This document shows positions 39,359 through 49,600 of a DNA stretch of 64,000 nt, piece by piece (within the stretch, counting starts at the first letter, position 1; every line of letters begins with the position of its first letter). The notes beneath the pieces are model-generated. The model was not told where the DNA came from. It worked only from the letters and a program-made list of their open reading frames with translations, and searched no databases. The stretch comes from Monocercomonoides exilis (lineage: Eukaryota > Preaxostyla > Oxymonadida > Polymastigidae). Both the position numbers and the translations under genes were made by a program. The stretch covers positions 1,054,001 to 1,118,000 of the forward strand of contig LSRY02000018.1 in assembly GCA_001643675.2 (NCBI GenBank). Direction: 5' to 3'.

Positions 39359-40955
39359 TCAATAATAAACATAATCAACAAGTTCTCTTTTTACAATTTT
39401 TCTGTAATTTTTCTGCTTTGATTCATCATCCAAAACATCATCATTCAAAATGTGGGATTTATTAAATCTTCTTTTTTGGGGCTTTTCAGCTGCGAAAAGA
39501 ATTTTTTCTTCTTTTTCATCACTATTATCTTTTCTTTTCTTATCTTCTTTCATTTTCTTTTCTTTTTTCCATTCTTCAAGCAATTTTTGTTCAGTTATAA
39601 TTTTTCCATAAAAATCAAACCTGTGTGTTCTCTTTTTCAGTGTTACCGAAGGTTCCTTTGGAAGTGTTGATAGTACTGAATGCCACTCGTTTGAAAGCAC
39701 GCCGCTTTTCTTGAACGAAGAAACAACAGTTGCAGGAAGTAATGCTGTCTGAAGAGCTTGTGGAAGAACGTTGGAAATGGCCTCACGTCGAAGAGAAATG
39801 GTAGAATCTGGAGGCACAGAGTAAAGAGAGTTGATGCATTTTTTGAGGGCAGCAAACACACCACGATCAGGAGGTTGTGTGATGTGTGAACTGTGTGGAA
39901 TAAAAGTGACGACGTCAATGTTGTTGTCAGCAAATTTCTGCCATATGTCAGGCTGAGCCCGAGAAGAGTGAGAATCCAAAAGCAGAAAACATCTCTCATT
40001 GGTTCTCATTAATATTTTCCTTCTTTCGATGATTCCAGTTAATAAAACCTCTTCTGCGTATCTTTGAAATATGCTTTCCGTCATCCATCCATCGTTGTTA
40101 TCCCAAACATCAATGAATGCGCTCAGAAGAACTCGCATTTCCTTTGGTAATTTGTGGCATGGCCACAACACAATGCTTTTGAGAGAATATCCATCTGCAG
40201 CAGCTGTTACAACCAAAGTGGCATTTGGCATGTTTGTGGGTGTTGTATGAAATCCAGCTGGAACTACTGTGGGGTGAATCACAAGAGTTTTGAAGGAATC
40301 CGATAAGCGGAGTGAAGATTCATCGGTGTTATAAATTAAAGAAGGTGAATAATGATGTGAATTGTGAAGATTTTGCAGAAGCTCGTAGAAAGGAAGAAGA
40401 GCTTGTTGATTGGATACCGAAAGACGTTGGATATCCACATTTCTGGGAATGGACGCTTTAAGCTCAGAATTCCTTTTTGCAAATAGATATGGATTTGATT
40501 TGGACACACTGGTGTTTTCATCAAAATCAGTTTCTGATCATCTTTTTTTGTCGGAAAGGACGGATTCCATCTGAAAAATATTTGTTATTAAAAACGAAAG
40601 ATAAATAAATGTGTTATCGAACTAATTCTCTTGTTCTCTTTGCATTTTTACTTGTTCCGGATAAACTTTCGATTTTAATAACTCCAACAATAGTATTTTT
40701 ATCATCTTTGTTAAATAGTTCTGGCCTGCCAGGTTTTGCAACAGCTCTGCCGCTTTCAATTGCTGAAACTGCTCTTATTATTGCTGAACGAGAGAACTCT
40801 TTGGTATTTATTGCGTCAACGATTCTGACATGTCCATCAACAACTATGCGCGCCATGCGTTCCAAACGATTTTCTATTTGCCTATAACCAAATGACATCA
40901 TTTGATTTCTAATGTTTAGCAATCCTTGTTCTGTTCTATTTTTCACAACACTCAT
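39359..40955 (-). CDS. Pogo/Tigger-like DDE transposase (one in-frame TGA)
   Basis: Two exons, 40955-40623 and 40570-39359, joined by a 52-nt intron (GTTCGA...TTTTTCAG), give 514 codons. The N-terminal exon holds helix-turn-helix-type DNA-binding sequence (YRQIENRLERMARIVVDGHV). The catalytic part has the DDE_1 marks NTDESSLRL, LLDSHSSRAQPDIWQKFADN and PHSSHITQPPDRGVFAALKK, so all three acidic catalytic positions appear present. A Lys/Glu-rich tail ends at 39,359. One TGA (40540-40538) sits in frame between DKKR and SETDFDE, so this copy is probably inactivated by a single mutation or needs readthrough. Confidence 0.82.
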
Positions 40956-41054
40956 TTCAAAAAATTTTTGGTAATGATCTTTTTTTATTTTTAAAAAAAA
41001 TTTTTTTTGTAATGAAAAAAAATTAAAAAAAATATTTTCGATTAAATTCTAACT

Positions 41055-41165
41055 TAGTCAGCCCCGTTGCTATTACCTAATCTCCTCAGGGGAGGCACTA
41101 ATCAGAGATGGAGGAGCTAACCCCCCCATTTCCCCATCCATCAGAGATTAGGTATAGTAATTTTA
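41055..41165. other. G+C-rich palindromic segment inside the pogo element
   Basis: CCTAATCTCCTCAGGGGAGG at the left and CAGAGATTAGGTATAGTAAT at the right. CCTAATCTC pairs with GAGATTAGG across about 70 nt, with internal GGAGG/CCTCC complementarity. The segment is far richer in G+C than the DNA around it and lies between the transposase start and the right terminus. Confidence 0.5.
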
Positions 41166-41298
41166 TCTAGAATTTCAGTCATTGATTTTTCCTTATATAC
41201 TGAAAACAATATAAAAAATATAAAAAGTGGGAAAAATCAACTTATTATTAAAAAAAATGTCCGGGTTTTTAAAAAAGTTCGTGTTAATAAATCACCCT

Positions 41299-41662
41299 AT
41301 ATTCTTTCTGTGATAGTGAAACTGTAATTTTGTGTATGTGAAAAAATCGACATTTCATTCAAAACTTATTCTTCTGTCATTTCATAAAAAGTATTTTTTT
41401 TTATCCAAAAAAGAGGAAGCTTATAAATATTTTGATATTATTATTCTTTAATAATTTTTTCTGCGAATATGAATAGTGAATTGCTCAAATACTAATTGTT
41501 CATTTTGAAAGCAATTATTTTAATAAAATATTACTAAATTCCTATTTTGATAATACAGCGCTGTGTTCAAAACTGAATTTTTCCAATAATTTGTGAAACT
41601 ATCCCAAAAGTTTAAAATTTTTGATATGAGGAAAATGAAAAGTTCGCAAAAGCTTGTTGAAA
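41299..41662. other. A+T-rich spacer upstream of the lysoplasmalogenase-like gene
   Basis: No supported feature other than the pogo target duplication at its left end. Confidence 0.4.
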
Positions 41663-42545
41663 ATGGATGCTGTTATATATGTAATTCAAACATGTAGTGC
41701 AAGTTTTGTATTAGCTTTTGCATTATCCAAAAAGATTTTTTGATAATTCTTTTTTAGTTTGTTATCTTGTTGGAGTGCAAAAGAATAAGTTTGAACTGCG
41801 AGCTGCAACTAAAGCAATGCCTGTTTTACTACTGGCGCCGCTTGTTGGACGTTTGTGGAGAAAGCAAAGTCTAATTCATCAGAAAAATTCTATTCAGTCA
41901 AAAAATTGTATTTGTTTGTTCCTAAATTTTCATTTGAAAGAATGATGTAAATCTTCTTTAAATGAACATAATGTAAAAATAAAAAGCTCTCATTTTATTT
42001 GGAATTTTGTTTGGAGCAATTGGAGATGTCCTTTTATTGTTTGATGGAATATTTTTTCTTGGTTGTGGAATGTTAGCGTTCATTGGAGGACACATTTTCT
42101 ACATTTTGGCCTTTTTTCCAACACATCCTTTTCCGTATTTGCATAAAATTGTTTTTGGATCATTTGCCGTTGTCACATGTGCTGTGATTATCATGCTTAT
42201 CAATCTTAATTACTTTCAGCATCCTGCTTTGTTTGCTCCATTTGTAGTTTTATATTTTCTAGTTGAAGGCTCTTTAGTTCTTACAATGATTATAATACCC
42301 GATGAGCCTTCAAGATGTTCGTATGTTCTTTGCTTGAAAACTCATGTTATGATAAATTCAATTTAACTAATTTTCATTTTGTTAACTTGTTCTTTGATTC
42401 TTCTAGAATATGTAGATCTGTTGGAATTGTTGGTTCAATTCTGTTTTATGCATCCGATACCGTAATTGTGTTTGGGATGAGCCTTCCAAAAGGAGTTGCT
42501 TGTAGAAATTATATTGTAATGATTACTTATTATTTGGGTATCTGA
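41663..42545 (+). CDS. TMEM86/YhhN family membrane protein (lysoplasmalogenase-like)
   Basis: Four exons, 41663-41696, 41758-41850, 41987-42320 and 42407-42545, give exactly 199 residues. Introns are 61 nt (GTGCAAG...TTTAG), 136 nt (GTTTGT...AAAAG) and 86 nt (GTATGT...TTCTAG). The family pattern is clear: LRAATKAMPVLLLAPLVG, then ILFGAIGDVLLLFDGIFFLG with the conserved GD (about residues 55-56), FIGGHIFYILAFF with the conserved His (about 78), and later a GSILFYASDTVIVF segment and PKGVACRNYIVMITYYLG. YhhN proteins are eight-helix membrane enzymes that cleave the vinyl-ether bond of lysoplasmalogens. The acidic and His residues expected at the active site are present. Plasmalogens are typical of anaerobes, which suits the organism. 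Confidence 0.88.
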
Positions 42546-43061
42546 CTTATTTTTTTAATTAGACATTCATTTACACGCATTTTAATTAATGCTCCAAAAT
42601 ATTCATTATTTTTATGAAACTGATTTATCGAAGCACAATTTTGCATTTCGTATTCCAGTAGACAATTTGCATGTAAATCAAATTTTTGACAAATCTCCGT
42701 TTTCGATGGAAAAATAGAATCCGATGATAAATAATTTTTGAAATTATAATTATTATTTTTGAATCTTTTTTTAAAATAAAATCTTTGAGAATAGGCTTTG
42801 TTCATATTTTATTATTATAATTATTATTTTCCAAAATTTGTTTGAAGTTTCTTGTTGGATAAAACTACAATATTGCTTAAGATTTGAAAAAGAGAAATAT
42901 AACTTTTTTCAGTACATTTCATTTACAGAAAAAAAAGTAGGGGTTATGCACTTAAGTTTCAGTTTTGAATTTTAAAAAAAAATACTTTTTTTTAAAAAAA
43001 GAAAAATCACGATGACAGATAATGCTCAGGTTTAAATAACATACACTTTTTATGAATCAAA
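42546..43061. other. A+T-rich spacer
   Basis: No supported gene. A minus-strand frame at 42530-42805 is Asn/Phe/Lys-rich and overlaps the preceding gene's 3' end. Start region of the next gene at the right. Confidence 0.4.
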
Positions 43062-44183
43062 ATGGTAAAAAATATTGAAATTTACAATGAGTATTATTGT
43101 CCGTTTAAATGGACCATAACAATTTTTATGGATTTGTTACAAAACAGTTATGCTAAACATGCTGAATTGGCACCATTATCAAAGCAACAGTTGCCTGTGA
43201 GAAGTGAAGGTTATTTTTTTCCATTTGTTTATTTGTTTGAAAATGTTGAAATACGTATCTTTATCAAAAAATAAAGAGTTTCATCGTCCAATACGTTCTT
43301 ATGAGCCTGCAGCAGATCAAATTTCAGATATCTTGAAGAATCCAAGTTTTAATCGTTTGAATGATATTTTTTGCGATCAATTAAAAATTCTTGTTTTTAA
43401 TTCTGTTTTTCTGAAACTATTATTATTAGAGGTTTCAAATATCGAGCCAAAGGATCCGAGAAAAATTCGTTTGGATGTGCATTTAAAGAGGACTATGTTT
43501 GTTGCTGACGCTTTTTTATTCAATTAACCGTAAAAATTTTTTTCAATCAGCGAAGAAAGAAGAAAAGCTGCTGAACTTCGACGAATTCAGGATGAAAAAA
43601 AAGAAGATGGAAAACTTCATCCTTCTTGGGTTTCAAAGAGAACTGCTGGGAGGTTTTTTTTCCACCATTTATTTTTGATGTCTTGCATCTTCAATGGGTG
43701 AATTTAGTGTTTCGTGTGATATTATTACTCATAAATATAATGATGGACTTGACGGAGAGCGAATGAAAAGAAATGACGAACGAAAATTAGTTTGTTTTTT
43801 TTATTTTTTGAAATGAGCAAGATTGGGCTATTTGTTTGCAGTATTTAAAGGAATGCAGAAATTATTACACATATACTCGCCAAACGAGATCATCTTACAA
43901 TCCGATTACAGGTCAGCAAATGACTTATTATCCAGCGACTCCAAAGCCTCCGTCGTGGATGCAGACGCTCCCTCAGTCTGCTGGCAGCGTCGAACAATAT
44001 TCTCGCTCGCATTCAGATTCATCTTCAAAAACAGTTTTTCCCTCTCTTCCTCTGCTTGAGCCAAAGCCTGCTGAAGATGTCTGTTCTTCATCCACTTCGA
44101 CTGCTTTCACGTCCTCTTCTTATTCTCCCAGCGATCCAGCTGCTCTTCCGCGGCGCAGCAGAGGAAGAGCATTTTATAGTTGA
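43062..44183 (+). CDS. Unidentified 265-residue protein, seven exons
   Basis: Exons 43062-43090, 43148-43209, 43277-43392, 43432-43496, 43551-43652, 43708-43789 and 43842-44183 close exactly (798 nt). Six introns of 57, 67, 39, 54, 55 and 52 nt occur, with GT..AG ends throughout. The protein has a soluble N-terminus (YAKHAELAPLSKQQLPVRSE), a charged helix (EERRKAAELRRIQDEKKEDG) followed by LHPSWVSKRTAG, a motif DIITHKYNDGLDGERMKRND, and RNYYTYTRQTRSSYNPITGQ before a Ser/Pro-rich tail. There is no signal peptide or membrane helix. The Y-N-x-I-T-G and DIITH patterns remind me of small axonemal or ciliary proteins, but I cannot name a family. Confidence 0.72.
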
Positions 44184-44764
44184 CTTTCAACTCTCTTTGA
44201 ATGTGTGGAAAGAATATTTAGTTTTTCATTACAATGTGTTCTTTGATTTCAAATAGGAATGATATTTGTTTTTTATGTTCCAATCCTTTTTATTTTAAAT
44301 CCATTTCAGATTTTGTTCCTGTTTCTAATTTCCATTTTTGAGAATATTATTTTGTCATTATTTTATTTTCATTTCAAAGTTGTTTGAAAACACTTCTTCA
44401 ACTAATCATTGGTAACTATTTTCCATATTTTCCTGTTTAAATCAAATTTTAATCAGATAAAGTTTTGTTACATCTTGTTATATGGACCAATAAAAAATCG
44501 ATGTAATATTGAAAATGGAAAGAACTTCAAATATTATAGTGTATTTTATAATTCAGAAATTAATGTTAAATTTTATATAAATAAAATGAAAGAAAAAATG
44601 AAAAGAATAAAAAAAAGAAAAAGAAAAAGAAAAAAATAATTCATTAACAAAAGTTGAAGCATACTAAGACACTTTCACACAAAAGATGAAAAAAATAAAA
44701 AACAAGATAATTCAAACAACAACCAAATAAAAATAAAAAAATTAAACAGATGACACAAATAGAT
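44184..44764. other. A+T-rich convergent spacer
   Basis: Lies between the 3' ends of two converging genes. It ends in a long AAAAAGAAAAAG-type purine tract around 44,600-44,640. No gene is supported. Confidence 0.45.
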
Positions 44765-46529
44765 TTATCCGCATTTTGGTCCAGTTGCCAGATAAAACAC
44801 CAAAATCGGCACAATTATTGACACTGCCAGCAAAATCAAGCCAACGATTTTCCAAATGGATTTTTTGAGTATGAAAATCAAGCCTAAGCAAAATCCAGAA
44901 ATAAAGCCGCCGAGATGAGCTGCGTGATCGATGGCAGGAATGATAAGAGACAGAACAACCATCGACACGATATAGGAACAGAAAAAGACGATGCAGATAA
45001 CTCTTTCATTTGCATTTGAATTTCAGAGGCATTTAGAATAATTATGATAATAATTATAACAATGATAGTAATAAAGAACAGAAAAGAAAAGAAAAGAAAA
45101 ATTAATCACGATGAATATTATTCAGATGCAAACCGCTGCATTTTATCCATAGTTTTCCACTTATCAACCGTTTCAACAACCGCATAACCTTTCGAGGATA
45201 TGATTATTGGACAATAACACAGTTTAATGGAAGATCCAATAAATTTCAAAGAAGTGAAGAAGATATGAAAATTAGAAATTTATTAACCAAATAAAAAGAG
45301 AAAAAAAATCATCAATAACAAAATCAATGGACATTTTTTACATGAACGCATACCAAAAATACCCATCAAAGCACCTGACGCTCCGATTCCAATAGAAGTA
45401 TAATAAATTGCACAAGAAAACCACGACGCAACAAATGTAGATACAAAATACACCAAAGCTGTTTTTCCAAATTTCCATCTTGCTTCACCATAAAACATAA
45501 CTTGATATTGAAAAAATCCATTCATCAAAATATGCGTAATATCAGAATGAAGTAAACAAGGCAAAATTACGCGGTGAAACTAAGCGAATAGACATATAAC
45601 GAATATTGTTTATTTAGAAAGAGAATAATTAAAATTGAACTTTAAATTTTTGAAGAAAAAAATATTCTTGTTTTTTAAAATGCTTCAATAAATGCTGTCA
45701 CTTCTCAAAATTAATTTCATTCAATCAAACAATAACATACATGATACGAGCATTTAATAAGTGGTGGATATTTTGCGCCTAATTCAATCAATGCTTCAGA
45801 TGTTGGTCCAATTGTTTTTGGAGCAAAACCATGAAGGCATAAAGAAATAATGAACATAACAATCTATAATTACATATTCATTTGTAAATATTCATTTAAT
45901 TTTATATCCGATCAATTTAGATGAACACCTGTACTAACGAAATCCATGGAGTAAACATTTTTAGTACTTTGCAATAATCTTTCTTTCTTACAGTCGAACA
46001 ACAAGGTCCAACAAAGCATAAACATCCACAATTTTTTAAAACCATCTACACTCGTCACAATATTTGCAAAATAAAAACATAATTATTTAAAATTTTTACA
46101 ATCAACATACATTACAATAATTCGGTTTTGTCCCCGGAGGAAGATTATCACTCCAAACTTCATCGTGCAAATTTCCAAATATCACAACTCGCTTAAAGAA
46201 TATACATTTTTATGAAATAATAAACCAACTGAATCATGAACTTCTAACCTGTTCAGTATCATTATCATCATTCAATTCAGAAAAACTATTTTTTTGCTTC
46301 GTTTTTTTCAAATTTTCACCCCTAACATTGATTAAAATAAAAAGTTACATTAAAGAAACAGATACTACAAATTGAAAGTATACCAAGGATTTTTAGCTTT
46401 TTTACCGCTGATTGAATGCCCAATTTCTAAAATTTCAGTAGAATCAGCTTCATCTTCATCTGCCTTCCAGGGATTCGTTAGTGAATCTTCATCTGAAGGA
46501 ACAGAATCAAAAGAATGGATATTTGCCAT
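44765..46529 (-). CDS. Rhomboid-family intramembrane serine protease
   Basis: Seven exons, 46529-46384, 46321-46249, 46191-46111, 46045-45992, 45863-45741, 45579-45354 and 45000-44765, close exactly at 312 residues. Catalytic marks are Ser about residue 227 in GIGASGALMG and His about 263 in DHAAHLGGF; the oxyanion-side HILMN (Asn about 179) is also present. The N-terminal 115 residues are acidic and cytosolic-looking, with a Cys-rich stretch CGCLCFVGPCC just before the first helix. HRVILPCLLHSDITH is the typical loop before the second helix. Rhomboids cleave membrane proteins within their transmembrane segments; in parasites they shed adhesins. Whether this one acts on the surface protein of this window is speculation. 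The start is the first Met, 94 bp from the divergent CFAP44 start. Confidence 0.9.
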
Positions 46530-46623
46530 TTAAAAATCGCTTTGGACACAAATTAAAAGAAATAATTTTTTATTGCGGGTCTTTCCCATAATTTCACTTC
46601 GTTCGTTGAAATCTTGAAAGGAA
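46530..46623. promoter_or_regulatory. 94-bp head-to-head promoter region
   Basis: Separates the rhomboid ATG (-) and the CFAP44 ATG (+). Both genes must start transcription within or very near it, unless the transcripts overlap. No core motif is claimed. Confidence 0.55.
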
Positions 46624-49600
46624 ATGGAAATTGAAGGAGAAACGGAAGAAGTTACTTTTCTTCCGCCAAAGGAGGAGAAAGCCCCGCCAAAAAGAAAGGT
46701 TATAAGGAGACGACACAACCTTGTAAACGGGGATATAAGGTTTTTTTTGTTCTTGGTGCAATACTGTTTATAAATTTCGTTCAGGTACGTTTTCGGAATA
46801 GAGCAGCGTAGAAAAAATAATGTTCATATTGTTGGGCCAGATACCATTGCTTACGTTACGGGAAATTTTGTTGCGTTTCAGGATTTGAAACGAAGACAAC
46901 AATTGTTTGAATATAACATATTTAAATATTTATTTACAATCTTTTGTTATTTATAAGGTGCCTAAATGGAAAGAACAAAGGATTTGGATCAATTGCAGTT
47001 TTGCTATTTTTGAATTTTAAATAGATTTTTTATTGTGATATTTATCAAAAATTTTTTTATTTTTATTCAAAACTTTTATTCAAGGTTCATCCAAGTGGGA
47101 AATGGATTGCAATCGGCGAAAGAGGCATTAACCCAAGAATATTAATATACTCATTTCCCTCACTTCACCTTGTTCAAACACTTCGCCATGGCACCGAATC
47201 TGGCTACACTGGTTTTTTGTTTTTTTAAAAAGAGAGATTTCTTTTATTATTATCTGAATTCAATTTTAAAAATAAAATTTATTTTAGCACTTCGTTTTGA
47301 CAGAAATGGTGACAGACTAGGAAGTGTTGGAACGCATCCAGATTACATGCTCACAATATGGGATTGGAGAAATGGCAAAGTTCTTCTGAAAAACAAGGCC
47401 TTTTCTCAGGATGTGTTCACCATAGAATTCTCGCCGTTCCAGTTTGGTAAGCTGATTACGTCTGGGATTGGCCATATCCGCTTCTGGAAGATGGAATCTA
47501 CGTTCACTGGGCTGAAGCTGAAGGGAGACATCGGAAAATTTGGAGTTGTGGAGCTCACCGACATCTCTTCCTTTGCCGAGCTTCCCAACGGGCAGATCGT
47601 CAGCGGGTCTGAGTCTGGGTTTCTGCTCCTCTGGGAGGCGGGCCTGCTACGCGGGCAGTTTGGACGCAGTGCAGAGAAAGGGTGCCACGACGGGGCGTGT
47701 GAGTGTGTGAAGCTGGACACGTTCTCCAAGATGCTGGTGACTGGGGGGTTCGACGGCTGTGTGCGGTGGTGGCTGCGGGCAGACTTCGAAATTGAGGTGC
47801 TGAACGCGACGGTGGTGCAGGTGATTAAGCCGCTGAAGGAGATCCGCCTGGGAGAGAGGCTGCCCATCCGCCTGCTGGTACCTGGAGAAAAAGAGTGGAT
47901 GGTCCACACTGAAAACGGAGTGGTTGCACGTCTGAGCTATCAGAACGACATAGTCACGCACGAGCTCGAGTATCCGTCTGGTGTGTGATTCTGTTATTGA
48001 ATGTTTCGTTTATTTAATGTATAATAAAAAAATAATATTTTCTTGAAAAAAATGAAACTTTAATTACAAACTTTATTTCCACCACCATTCACTTTTCTCT
48101 CTTTTCTTATCTCAATCCACTTCAAAAAAATTATGAAAATTATCTTCTTTTTCATTTCCAGACAACATCACCTGCATAGCGCTCCAGGGCGGCACACGGG
48201 GTGAGCTGTGCAGCAGCGATGTGAGCGGCGTGGGTGTGGCAGTTGGCTCAGAAGACGGGAAAGTGTTTGTGATGGACGCGGCCCGGCGGCGAGTGAGCTG
48301 CTGGAGACAATTCCAGTCGCCTGTGACAGCACTGCACTGGTGCCCCGAAGAGAGCGACGTGGTGGGGAAGCGGCTGATCGTGGCGTGTGCAGACGGCTCA
48401 ATCAAAATCGTGCAGATTTCTGTACCGGCACCGCTGGCTCCTGTCCCGCCGGTGGATGAAGAGGCGGAGGAGGCGGAGGAAGAGCGCAAGTGGAGAGAGA
48501 AGATGAAGCGGAGGAGGGCAAGGAGGAAGGCGGAGCAGGCTGAGATGGAGGCGCTGGAGGAGACGGAGAAGAGGGAAGAGGAAGGAGATGGGAAGAAAGA
48601 AGAGAAGAAGGAAGGGAAAGAAGGAGATGAGAAGGGGTTGTCTGAATCAGTCGCATCACTTGAGAAGGAAGAAGGATCAGAGGGCGAAAACGCAAAGGGA
48701 GGAAAAGAATCTTCAGCAAAGAGCGAGGAAGAAGAAGAAGAAGTGAGCGATTCCGAGTTGTTTGACGAGGAAGACTTGGAGAAAGAGAAGCGGCGAAGGG
48801 CGAAGATTGTGCGGGAGCGTGCGGTTGTGGCGCCTCCGCTGCCTTCTCTTGAGATTCAGACAGCATTCAAGCCACACACAGAAAGAGTGAACTGCATCTC
48901 CGTCAGCCCGAACAAGCTGTGGGACGACTCAGGGGCAGAAGTGAGGCTGATTGTGACAGGGTCAGACGATGGCACTGTGTTCTTCTTTGCTCTCCCTGCC
49001 TCCATCGAGTCAGCAGGGCCAGTGGGGTTTGTGCGGGTGTCGTCGCGTGTGGTCAGCTTAACATGGCCAAACCTGGAGCCCAACCTGGAGATGGACAAAG
49101 GAACGGCTGAGGAGTACCAGGAAGGAGGAGAAAACGGAGGAGGAGAGAATGGAGAGAATGGAGAGAACGAAGGAGGTGATGGAGAAATGGCAGAAGGGAC
49201 GGATATTTCTCCGATGGAAGGAAACAGAAAGAAAGTGTTTACGACCCCGAACGGCTTTGAGGATAGCGATGGAATTGAGTATGGGACAGAAGGGCTGGGT
49301 GATGAAGAGAACGAGCGAGAAGGATTTGGAGGAGATCAGAACATGGCATCACCAGCACGCACACCATCGCCTGTGAATCCACGCTCTACCTCTCCACAAC
49401 CAGTAGCTTCTTCTTCTGCTGCTACTACTTCTTCCTCTTCTGTTTCATCATCTCCTCCCTCAACCTCTGCACAATCACCTCAATCACCCCAATCACCCCA
49501 ATCCTCTCCTCTTCCCAACAACCTTCCAGAAACCAACCCATTCATCCCCAAAATACCTGCCGTGTACAAACCGCCCACTCGTCTCTCGTCCATCCCGAAT

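Larger units (their letters stand above)
39262..41298 (-). mobile_element. Pogo-type (Tc1/mariner superfamily) DNA transposon
   Basis: 2,037 bp with inverted termini GGGTGATTTATAAAACCGAA (left) and GGGTGATTTATTAACACGAA (right, read inward), flanked on both sides by TA (39260-39261 and 41299-41300), the target duplication of this superfamily. It encodes one spliced minus-strand transposase. Near-intact structure suggests recent activity. Confidence 0.85.

Noticed and set aside
43062-44183. Assignment to the oxysterol-binding protein C-terminus because of the EERRKAAELRR...HPSW segment
   Set aside because: The family's other hallmarks and the usual WxYxGxYW ending are absent, and the protein is complete at 265 residues.
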